From contig JAJEKV010000423.1 of the NCBI GenBank assembly GCA_021234155.1, positions 1 through 64,000 on the forward strand: a stretch of 64,000 nucleotides of DNA, read 5' to 3'. This DNA comes from Isoetes taiwanensis. Lineage: Eukaryota; Streptophyta; Lycopodiopsida; Isoetales; Isoetaceae. This document shows, piece after piece, positions 34,087 to 43,577 of the stretch. Below the pieces are notes generated by a model. The model was not told where the DNA came from and searched no databases. It saw nothing but the letters and a program-made list of their open reading frames with translations. The position numbers and the translations under genes are program-made. The first letter of the stretch is position 1. Every line of letters begins with the position of its first letter.

Positions 34087-35034
34087 GTGTCAGCTATGGA
34101 AGTTGATGGGGGCATTTTAGTATGTCATGGTACTAGCACATTTACCAATATGAATAACAGACCCGCCACTTGGGTTGTTAAGTTCTTTGACCCGTTATTC
34201 TGGTTAAATCTTCCTTGGTACTTGAACACCAGGTTCCATGTACAACATTGGGCTAGCACTTGTGGTGGCGGGGCTACCTTCACCCATTCCAAGTTAGACA
34301 CATTTTGGTACATATGTTTAACCAAATGCTTTGACCAAGTGGGAATGGGGCTGACATATGGGAAGTCTGACCATTGGCAAAACTATTGGGTAAACACATT
34401 TTGGTACATATGTTTAACCAAATGCTTTGACCAAGTGGGAATGGGGCTGACATATGGGAAGTCTGACCATTGGCAAAAATATTGGGTAACGGGCCTTGTA
34501 TGGCAGTTTTTGGGGAGGGGAATGATTCCAAATATAAAATGGCAATGGTGGGTTATTATATGGATTATCATATGGGGTTCTATGTACAATAAGGACAAAT
34601 ATGACTTGTGGGGCGTTAAAAGGGGAGGGGACTTATGTTACTTGGGCCTATCGTTTGCATCACATGGTCTAACCATTTTCAAAGCTAGGGGTCATGGGCC
34701 ACATTCAAGTATGGATGTAATAACACATCTAGGTAGTGCTAGGGATAGGGGGCCACTAATTTGGGTATGCTGGTGGGGGGGAACCGTACATTTTGTCTTT
34801 CTGTTGAGATGGAGGGACCGATGCAGAAAAGGAAAAGGTCATATATTCCCTGCCCTCTGTCAGACGGACCGATTGAGACCACTGGGGAAATACATTCCCA
34901 TAGGTCATATTTACTTTGGTTCAGGTGGCCCGTGTGCAGGGAATGTTCGTTTAACAGAGACACTGCAATCCTGCCAGAAAGATTTTTATACTATTCACTA
35001 TGAAAATTGTCTCCTGGAACCTTCGAGGTATTAA
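34087..35034 (+). CDS. Trp-rich 315-codon open frame between LINE ORF1 and ORF2
   Basis: This is an uninterrupted frame in the unusually long (1.5 kb) region between ORF1 and ORF2 of LINE copy 2. It is very rich in Trp, Gly and Tyr (for example IKWQWWVIIWIIIWG), with a hydrophobic, possibly membrane-spanning stretch. An exact-phase 96-bp tandem duplication lies inside it. It overlaps the start of ORF2 in another frame. No family is recognised. The openness may come from G-rich, TAA-poor composition, so coding status is uncertain. LINE copy 3 has only 33 bp at this position. Confidence 0.25.
   Translation: MSAMEVDGGILVCHGTSTFTNMNNRPATWVVKFFDPLFWLNLPWYLNTRFHVQHWASTCGGGATFTHSKLDTFWYICLTKCFDQVGMGLTYGKSDHWQNYWVNTFWYICLTKCFDQVGMGLTYGKSDHWQKYWVTGLVWQFLGRGMIPNIKWQWWVIIWIIIWGSMYNKDKYDLWGVKRGGDLCYLGLSFASHGLTIFKARGHGPHSSMDVITHLGSARDRGPLIWVCWWGGTVHFVFLLRWRDRCRKGKGHIFPALCQTDRLRPLGKYIPIGHIYFGSGGPCAGNVRLTETLQSCQKDFYTIHYENCLLEPSRY
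34298..34489. repeat. 96-bp tandem duplication
   Basis: The unit starting ACACATTTTGGTACATATGT occurs at 34298 and again at 34394, differing by about one base. The period is 32 codons, so the surrounding frame is preserved. Confidence 0.9.
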
Positions 35035-38000
35035 AGGCATCCTGAAACGTGGTATAGTGCTTGCAGCCATTCGCTCTATGAAGGCAGATGTTATTCTCTT
35101 ACAAGAGCATAGACTTCCTGACTTCTGTTTGGATTCTTGGCATGCACCCTGCAGCAGCAGTCCATGACTGCCGGATGCTACAAGGCTGCCATGCTCATGA
35201 TCACAAAACAAGAACAAGACAAAGAAAAATGTACAAAGAATGAAGGAAACGTGAGCTAATGAGGCTCTCCAAATTTGAGATAAAACCTGAGTACATCTGA
35301 AGAGGCTCCGGTCTAATATAGTGTAGACCGCAAATCTGAGCCGTACATCTAACTAAATCTAATCCCTACACTTATGTTAACCTAATCATGCCAAGTGTCA
35401 GTCTGCCACCATTGACACCTAACATGTGCATGCACCTAACATGTGCATGCACAATGTTAACCACTAGGTGGTTAACAACTTCGAAGCAAGTTCTATAGGC
35501 AAGTGGGTAGGTGGCAACTATTCCTCCTTTAGCTGTGCAGCCAGGGGAACTAAAGGTGGCACCTGCATCCTCTGGAGAGGCCTTGTTCAAAAGTCCTACT
35601 ATGCTGCCGGGGATGGTCGATGGCAGGTGGTGACCTTTGAATCTAATGAGTGTCAATGGGGGGTCATCAATGTATACGCGTCAAACAAGCCTGCAGAAAA
35701 GGCTGTTATGTGGAAAGAAATTGAAAGCTGGATAGGTCATCAAGGGGATGTCATCGAGAACTGGATTTTAGGGGGAGATCTGAACATGAATGATGTTTGA
35801 GACCAAAAAATTGGGTTGCATAGAAATCTATCAGGAGATGAGGATACCTCCTGGAACTCTTTGCTGGATAGTGTGGGATTCAACTTGATTCCACCGTCCA
35901 ATGCCACCTTCTCATGGTCGAATAAACAGAAGGGCCAGGATCGAGTATATTGCCTATTAGACAGATTTTATATGGCTAACAAAACAGCATGCTTCATGGA
36001 TAAGTGCTATGTTGAGGGGGAGCTTGCCTTCTCCCACTCTGATCATGTTCCCCAAAGCCTATTTCTAGAAAATCTGCCTACTACTGGCAAGTGCGAAAAT
36101 ATACCCTTCAAATTCAATACTTCGTGGCTAGGAAAGGAGGCATTTTGCAAGCCTTTTAGGATATTTCTATCCTCTCTCTCTAATGATTCTAATCTTCTAA
36201 GCATGAAAGCCTGGGTTGAGAAGCTCAGCCTAATGAAGGTCTGGGTTAAAGTGTGGGGGAAGAGCAGAGCCATGGAGTTCAAAAAGGGAAAGTTGGATAT
36301 ATATAATCAGTTGAGAATAGTTAAGCAGGACCTCTTATCTGATCCACACAACATTACTAAACAGAACATTGAGGCAGATCTGGAGGGGAAAGCAAAGGCA
36401 ATTGAGGAGGAGGAGGCTAGAGGGGCAGCTGTTCGCTCTAAAACTAAGTGGTATGCCGAACTCGCTCTCATCGATTAAGGATGGCAACTCAAATGTATTG
36501 GAGGAACCACAGGAGATCAGATCATTTATTAGGGAAAGCTTTGAGAATCAATTTAAGGAAGATCCTATACCTTCCTCTTACCATGCTCAGTTGGCATTAT
36601 GGCTGACTAAACTGGATTGGGGGGGAAAGGTTACCCGAGAAGAAAATCAGTTTTTACTACGTAACATAGAGGGGGATGAGATCTACAAAACCTTATGCTC
36701 CCTTGCAGCAGGGAAATCTCCTGGGCCAGATGGTTTTCCTCCAGAATTCTTTGTTGAATTTTGGGATGTGCTTGGGCCGGACTTCATAAGAGCTGTCTGT
36801 GGAGCATGGTTGTCATGCTCTCTACACCCATCATTAGCAGCAGGGTTTATCACTCTTGTTCCGAAGGTCCCAAGACCTCAAAGCCTGGGGGAATGGAGGC
36901 CTATCGCACTCACCAACGTCATCTATAAAGTAATCATGAAGGCTATTGCTAACCGCTTGAAACCAATTTTGAACAGGGTCATTGGGCATGAGCAATCAGC
37001 TTTCTTGCCGGGCAGATACATATTGGATAACTACCTTGCAGCCAGGGAAGGCCTGCATTGGTGCCGGGCCTCCAAACAAAATTGTGTAATGATTAAGATG
37101 GACTTTAGAAAGGCATATGACTCTCTCAGATGGGAAGGGTTGCGCTCAGTCATGTCCCATATGGGTTTTGAGCTCCACTTTATTCAGTTGGCTTTGGGGA
37201 TGAATAACTTAGCATCTGCGTCAGTCCTGGTTAATGGACAACCGTCTGGCCTGTTTAAACTCAAAAAGGGGATTAGACAGGGCTGTCCCCATGCTCCCTA
37301 CTTATTCCTCATCATGGCCAACCTATTGACAAGAATGGTTCAGTTAAAGATGTTAGGGGGAGATCTGGAAGGGCTTACCTTTCCTGGAGGTACAGAAAAG
37401 CTAACAATTATGCAATACGCAGATGACACCTTCATGTTCCTCAGATATGATGACAACAGTTTCCACTCATTTCGAGAGATTCTTATGTCCTTTGAGGTTA
37501 TATCTGGTATCGGCCTTAATGCCAATAAGTGTTTAGTTCTCTGGGCTTCAGATAGTCCCATTGATCCTCGGGCTGGGGGTCTGGGTTTTCCGGTTGTGGC
37601 AGCTGGAGAATCAGTTAAGCTTCTGGGTCTTCCCCTGGTGCTTTCTGACAACCTCAAAGGCCTCTGGACCCCCATAATGGATAAAATCAAAAAGAAGGTA
37701 GGTTTATGGTCCACAAAGACCTTGGCAACATCTGGTCGAGTGACAGTTGCTAATGCAGTGCTAGCTGCCTCTCATATTTATTACTCATCAGTGATGATTG
37801 CCTAGAAAGGGGTTTACAATCAAATGCAAACTATCATCAGGAAATTTATTTGGGGTGGCATGGCTAAGGTGGCCTGGGAGGAGCTGTGTCGGGACAAAAG
37901 GGATGGGGGATTGGGCTGCAAAGACCCCTTCACTCAGGCACAGGCCCTGGCGGCTAAATTTGTTTGGAGAGTGTCATCTACTTTATCACCTGCTTTAAAA

Positions 38001-39100
38001 TTTGTATCCTATTGGTTGAAGCAAGGTAAGCTCTTGGGAAAGCCAGCTCTTCCCAGAGATGAACTGGGAGCATTCTACTTTAGTTTCAAAGTAGCCCCTG
38101 GTACATCTCCGGTGATGAGAAAGATTCTCCAAGCGTGGCTGGATGTGCAACATCTCTTTGTTCCTATGGATCCTCCTAGGGAAGCTGGTGGCTTCAGCTT
38201 ATTCTGGAATACCAGGATATGGGGTCTCACCCCCGCATCTTCATTAAGTGGAAGAGCTGTGGAATCACTAGGTTGCAGCATCTGTGGATCAATGGGAGAT
38301 GGGTCTGTTGGACAACATTCAAGAGTATAATCCAGAACCCAGGCGAAGGTGACCGTAAAGTGCTACGTGACATATTAGGCAAAGTCACCAACCTATCTGG
38401 AATAGTAGGGCCTTGTGAGGAATGGCGGGTTGATGGACATGCACAGTATAGTGTGGCTAGAATCTATCGAGGACTATGGGTAGATACTCCCCTGAAAGCT
38501 GAGGCAAGGCTTGGGGTGAGCAATGGAGTTGCCAAAGCTGTTTTAGCCAACTCCTGGAAGTCGCTCTGTTCGAGAAAGATACAATTCTTCAGGTGGACAG
38601 CTCTGCAAGGAGGGCTTAGTACAAAGGAAAGTTTATTCAATAAAGGTATTCTGGACAATGATAGGTGTCCACTTGGTTGTCATACCACTGAATCTACTGG
38701 ACACCTCTTCCTCTGCCCTCAGATCGCAGAGTTCTGGCACTGGATTTGCCCCATCATTGGGCGGACGATACACCATTTGAGATGGCCAGATTTACTAATC
38801 ACTGATAGGTGCAGTATTGAAGCCTCTTTGGTGAATATTGCGCTATGGATCATCTGGAAACACCGATGTGATGTGGCACTAGGAGGCCAAGGGATCTCCA
38901 TAGTGAAACTAAAGAACTCTTTTAACTCAGAAGTAGCACTGATGGCGCCATCACATCATAGGAGGCATGGAATTAACTACAACAAGGGTCTTGACAGACT
39001 CGGATCCTTACAGGGGTTCTACTTTTATTTTAAGTGCCATTGGGCTGATAATGAAGCAGAGAATGACACAGGCACAGGAATCCCATCTATTCAGATCTGA
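35000..39100 (+). pseudogene. LINE ORF2 (endonuclease-RT), copy 2, with nested solo LTR
   Basis: ATG at 35000 opens MKIVSWNLRGIKGILKRGIV. The endonuclease is interrupted at LPDF by a solo LTR and resumes with EASSIGKW at 35483. Endonuclease blocks include GGTCILW, WILGGDLNMND and SHSDHVP. After a frame change near 36400 come RT blocks KSPGPDGFPPEFF, MKMDFRKAYDSLRW-like IKMDFRKAYDSLRW, RQGCPHAPYLFL and QYADDTFMFL, so the YADD pair is present. The C-terminal domain has the WKSLCSRKIQFF...C...H...C pattern of zf-RVT. Stops lie at 35798 and 37803, with frame changes near 36400 and 38220. Confidence 0.8.
35126..35477. mobile_element. Solo LTR (352 bp) inside LINE endonuclease
   Basis: The segment starts TGTTTGG and ends GGTTAACA (TGTT...AACA termini) and is flanked by a perfect 5-bp target duplication ACTTC (35121-35125 and 35478-35482). 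Removing it joins LPDF directly to EASSIGKW, exactly as in LINE copy 3 (LPKF-EASNLGDW). It has no coding capacity. These are the hallmarks of an LTR left by recombination between the two LTRs of an element, which inserted after the LINE. Confidence 0.9.
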
Positions 39101-39328
39101 GAGTGTTCTGAGGACCCAGTAGTGGAACGGAGCTGCTTCCCTCTATAGTACCGGCTTTATGGTGAAGATGGGCGACTCCCTATAGTACCCCTAAAGTAGG
39201 GAAGACGAGACGATGCTCTCTTTAGTACACTTGCTGCGATCCCCATAACATCTGAGTGGGTCTCATTGTACATAATGCTTTATATTAATACATATATCTA
39301 ATCTTACCTCCAAAAAAAAAAAAAAAAG

Positions 39329-39457
39329 GGGAGAGGACCAAAAGGTTCAACTCGATGTACAGTAGCAATCACTATTTGCCAGTCTAGCAAAAGAGTAAAG
39401 AACACCCTTGAATCAGAACACAAAGGTAGACTTTCTATCTTTGTTAGAAAAATGTAA
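39329..39457 (+). pseudogene. C-terminal remainder of the interrupted RING-like gene
   Basis: Immediately after the LINE poly-A tail the 10-bp target copy GGGAGAGGAC recurs (39329-39338; original at 30535-30544). Read in the same phase as the sequence before the LINE, the frame stays open for about 42 codons (KGRGPKGSTRCTVAITICQ and onward to VRKM) to a TAA at 39455. In the present DNA the LINE side instead stops two codons after the junction. This is consistent with the LINE having split an exon. Confidence 0.55.
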
Positions 39458-40819
39458 AGTGTTCTTTTTTTCTTTGTGATTGTATTTCTGAATTTCGGCA
39501 AATATAGTTGCAGACACGACACAAATGCCAAGTCAGAGTAATTATGTTCACTTGCCTCCAACTAATTCTCCCCTTGGTAAAATAAGTAAGTAACTATTCT
39601 TATAGGGCCATTTGCTTTATTGTATCAGACTATAGTTTTGCTCAAATGTGTACAGATGATACAATGTCTAAGAACGTGAAAGCCAATTGTTCTGCTGATT
39701 TTGAATCCACTGCTCCAGTTTTTGGAACCACTTGCAAGGACATCACAAGAAATACATGTTCAGATGATGATGAAGCAGGCCTTGAAGATGACCATACGCT
39801 TGATAATTGATTGCGAAAGAAACAGGTAGCTTACCTTTTGAAAATATTTTATGTTGACCATAAGTGCTCGAGTAGTAACATGCCAATTTTGAACTCAACC
39901 ACAGGGCAATATGCTTGATCCATGAAGCAGAACCTGGACCCTGATGTCTAAGAGTTTGTGGACCAGTTGTAGCAGCATGCACAATTATTTTCGGCCTTTG
40001 AAGTTGCCCTTTATGAAGTTCTTATTAGAAACAATCCATTGAGATACATTATCTCTAATGCCATAGTGTTGCTCTCTGTTTTGCAAGCCGAAGAAGACTA
40101 AAGAATATTTTCTGTTTTGTGTGGAAGTCGAAGGCTTACAGGATTCCAGTACAAACATGTGCATTACATTCATCTGTTTAAGAGTTTCTTTTAGGTTTAT
40201 CCTGAACCCTCATGTTGCAAGCCCTCATGTTGAAGTGGTTACCTCCAGAATTACAGAGGAGACCACATCTGGCTTTCCAACAGCATGTACCAGGAGCTAC
40301 AGCTAGTTGTCAATACATGACAATTTTAATTTGAACCATATCAATAGTTTTAACTTTAGAATACAGTGGAATGTTTTTTAGATGTTGCATGCTATGTCAA
40401 GCATGTATGTGCAAGAATAGCATATCTTTGAGCAAAGATTGTATTGGTTGCACAAAAATGAGAAGTTAGTTCATGAATGTGCACCCTCTGCTCACCCTTG
40501 TTTCCTTTATTGATGTACTACTAAATATTTTCTGTAAAGAGCACAAAGGCAGCCTTGCTTCATATAACAGAACTTAAAGATTGCTTCATATAACAGAACT
40601 TAAAGAACATATACAATAAACACATATGTAAAACCATAATATATTATATCAGTCAACTTGTTTACAAAAATGCCAACTTGTTTTCACATACCAAAAAAAG
40701 ACAGTTATATTATGTTATATAACCCAGTACACATATTCACAACCCTGTTCTGTAGCCGAAAAACTAAAAAGCATAAGATACTATTTTTATACTTTATAAT
40801 AAACTGCAGATCACTTTAA
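39458..40819. other. Spacer, possible 3' exon of the RING-like gene
   Basis: Mostly AT-rich with nothing recognisable. At about 39656-39810 a plus frame after TGTGTACAG reads MSKNVKANCSADFESTAPVF and ends in an acidic stretch (SDDDEAGLEDDHTLDN). It could be a last exon of the RING-like gene, but the phase does not join cleanly. A 29-bp direct duplication (CTTCATATAACAGAACTTAAAG) lies near 40560-40605. Confidence 0.3.
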
Positions 40820-41074
40820 TCAGGGCATCTTGAGCTGAATTTTGAGGCCACCGTCTCCATCAACTTCAATCTTCATCTTGAGAAGGCATTCCTCATGGAA
40901 GCAGGAATGATCTACCCAATGCTGCACTTTTTCAGAAACTAAAACTCCTTCGGTTTGCAAAACCATCACCTGGGAACAACTGAACCGAGCTCTTGCACTA
41001 ATTTTTTGAAGTTTTTGGGAAGAACCGACAGATTCCTCCCTTGGCCTCTTTTCGGTGATCTTCGTCCGCGCCAT
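40820..41074 (-). CDS. Small hypothetical protein (84 aa)
   Basis: ATG at 41074 opens MARTKITEKRPREESVGSSQ and the frame ends LKMKIEVDGDGGLKIQLKMP. A basic, nuclear-localisation-like N-terminus is followed by a short beta-rich C-terminus with CFHEEC. No family is recognised. It lies about 1.5 kb downstream, on the same strand, of the C-terminal remnant of the transposase-like gene, and could be a companion small gene of that element or unrelated. Confidence 0.35.
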   Translation of the reverse strand: MARTKITEKRPREESVGSSQKLQKISARARFSCSQVMVLQTEGVLVSEKVQHWVDHSCFHEECLLKMKIEVDGDGGLKIQLKMP

Positions 41075-41311
41075 TTCTAGAGCTGTGAAGCAATGCAATC
41101 GGACTGTTCGAAATTTATTCTAAATTTTGCATGCAGAAATGACTATCCTATATAGATCCTATATAGGACCTATAGATATAGATCCTGTAGACAAAAGGTA
41201 AACTATAATACAAGCTCGATAGGACCTATATAGGACACTAAGGACCTATATAGATCCTTAGAATATTCTACTTTTATTTGTTTGAAGAAAATGTTACATT
41301 TCTAAGCCAAG
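41075..41311. repeat. GATCCTATATAGG-type low-complexity repeats
   Basis: Between 41150 and 41270 the words TATAGATCC, CTATATAGGACCTATA and GGACCTATATAG recur in both orientations, giving many overlapping small inverted repeats. Confidence 0.5.
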
Positions 41312-41590
41312 GTGTTTCATGCCATGTCGTCATGCCATGTGGACAAGTATAAGTTTTTTTTTGGGGGGGTAGTGTATTGGCAGTCCATGCCAGCATTCAA
41401 TGAACCACCTAGTCATCATCACCCATACTGTCATCATGTGCCAGTCCAAGTGGCAGTGCATGTAAGTAGTCCATGTGGCATGCCATGTCAGTAGTCCATG
41501 TGGCAGTCCATGTGGTAGTCCATGTGGCATGCCATGTCAGCAGTCCATGTGGAGTCCATGTGCATTTGGAAGTACATGTGGACAAGTATA
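41312..41590. repeat. CCATGT minisatellite flanked by direct repeats
   Basis: Variants of GTCCATGTGGCATGCCATGTCAG recur head to tail across about 41450-41580. The array is bracketed by near-identical GTGGACAAGTATAAGTTTTT at about 41339 and 41579. Confidence 0.75.
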
Positions 41591-42587
41591 AGTTTTTTTG
41601 TTAGCATTGAAGCACAAATTCACATGTGCTCAATGTTGGGAAGTATTGCAGCCCAACATTGAAGCTCAACATTGTAGTCCCACCAATTCATCTTTGACTA
41701 TTACATTTCATTGATTTGAATTTTACTAAGTTAGAAAACACATTTCAACTTAAGGTTCATGAATTACTATTTCTATATTAGAAAACATGTCATGGTTTTA
41801 TGTGGATCAACTAAATAAATTTGGCAACAAGGTTGAACATAATTACATGTTGGTGTCCATCATGTGTACTTGGTTAATATTGGTGAACTGGTCCTACATA
41901 GGACCATGAATTATGGCCTCCTACTGATGACTTTGGCCCTGAATTTGCATTTTCAAAGAGCAAAACTTGGGATTTTTTTTTTTTTTTTTTTTTTTTTATT
42001 ATTATTGTGAATGTACATTTATTTGAAAGGGACATAGAGGAGACTAAACGACCAAATGGATATGAAGTTGAGTTTGGGTGTGGGTGATAATAGAGTTAGG
42101 GTGTGGACGACACCTACATATGCCCAAAATTGCTACTTTCTTGACTTCTACTAGGGCCACGATTGTCCATAATGCAACTTTAGTTTCTACATATGCATAT
42201 ATAGTGGTAGTGCCTGGGTACTTATCTTGTTAAAGCGACAATGCAAATATATATAAGCCATGCATGTAAACATGATGACTCTACAGCATTTATCTATTTC
42301 AAAATTCTACCTTACCTCTAATTGAACATAACTTACTCAAAATTAACCAACATCAGAATTTAATCTTTTCATTATCATTTGTTACTGCTGTACATGAACA
42401 TGACCTGTATATGTGCAAGGACTTGGCATTCTACTTCAATCACATACAATGTTCATTACCTCTACTAAGCATTTCAGTGGAGTTTCCAAAGCAAGGTAGC
42501 ACTAGCTTGGCCATTGCCCTTGGTCTGTTTGCTTTGTTCAGTTCTGCAGAAGGATGATCACTGCCCCCAACTATTGTTTAATCAGAA
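41591..42587. other. Spacer with poly-T run
   Basis: No gene was seen. A run of about 26 T at 41972-41998, preceded on its reverse strand by ATAATAATA, looks like the A-tail of a minus-strand retrosequence. No coding remnant of such a sequence was identified. Confidence 0.4.
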
Positions 42588-42732
42588 TCAAGGAGCAGAA
42601 TTCTTTGATCTCTTCGATATTTTCTTATATGGTGCAGTCACAATGTCGTCTTCCTGTTCTTGACCACTGCTTCCAGAACTTCCAGCAACATCAACTGTTA
42701 TTGTAGACTTGTCAGGCAAACTATCCATGATC
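42588..42732 (-). pseudogene. C-terminal end of the transposase-like gene, beyond the LINE
   Basis: Across LINE copy 3 the minus-strand frame continues in phase: ...LTEHLHEMIMD before the insert and SLPDKSTITVDVAGSSGSSG, ending YKKISKRSKNSAP and TGA at 42588, after it. The shared 10-bp target sequence encodes the join. The basic ending looks like a nuclear localisation signal. The same frame could start at the ATG at 42731, but the join across the target duplication is the better explanation. Confidence 0.7.
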
Positions 42733-43577
42733 GACTCTTCACTCCTTCCCGATCACTCTCAATGTGACTAAATGGTCCAAAGTAGAGTGATTCATACGAA
42801 ACCCTGCTTGCCCTGGTGATCTTATACTCTGCTCGTCTGCCCAGCAAGAAATCTTATGCTCAGGAATGCGGAGGTTCGAAAATGTTGGAGCGCCAATTTT
42901 CTTGGAACTTTTGTCCTCTAGTGCATTTTTCTGTTAAGCTTTGCTTCTTGCTCGGATTTTGAAAATTTTGCCCTTCTAGCTCTTCATTCAATCGAGATTT
43001 GTGCTAGCCCTGTAGGGGCTAGCAATTTGAGCCTCCTGCCATATGAATCCTCTCCAAATTATCTACAAATGGACATTAAAATCTTTGTAATTTTACAGGA
43101 TAATGGCAGATTAACTTGCGGATATCTGTGTGGATCTGCAACTTGCGGACATTTGTTCCAAGCTGTGAAGAATTTGAAATCGAAATCATTCATTCTTGGC
43201 TAGAAGAATTCATTGGAAACAAAAATACTGAAGCAACTGCTATTCTAAGAGTAAATTGTGATTGGACAGATTCAAAATTGACAGTCAAATTGTATTCCGA
43301 GACAGATCAAGGGCAATGAAGAGTGCTTTCCTGAATTCTTAGTGATTGAGTTGATTTCCTTTCAATCTGCCTCTCCCTTGATTTTCCTTTTCCCCTCTTC
43401 CCTTTCAAATTTTTCGCTCCTTCCTTTTACTTCCTTCTCAGTGTCTCTGTTTTCTTCCCCTGATCCTTTTAATGGATAATCTAGCCAATTTTAGCCCTAA
43501 ATTCCTAGCTTTAAGACTCTGAGCGCTTTCCCTTGCTTCACCAGTTAAGTCTTTACCAAGAAAATCCAAAAAAATGT

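Larger units (their letters stand above)
30545..39327 (+). mobile_element. L1-type LINE (copy 2), about 8.8 kb, decayed
   Basis: It is bounded by a 10-bp target duplication GGGAGAGGAC (30535-30544 / 39329-39338) and ends in A16 (39312-39327). It contains a 5' region with its own open frame, ORF1 (DUF4283-type), a long inter-ORF region, and ORF2 with endonuclease, reverse transcriptase and a C-terminal zinc-binding domain. Multiple stops and frameshifts, plus a solo LTR inserted in the endonuclease, make it inactive. One extra G sits between the tail and the second target copy. Confidence 0.85.

Noticed and set aside
41040-41074. Protein starting MARTK, like histone H3
   Set aside because: Only the first five residues match; the rest bears no similarity to a histone tail or fold.
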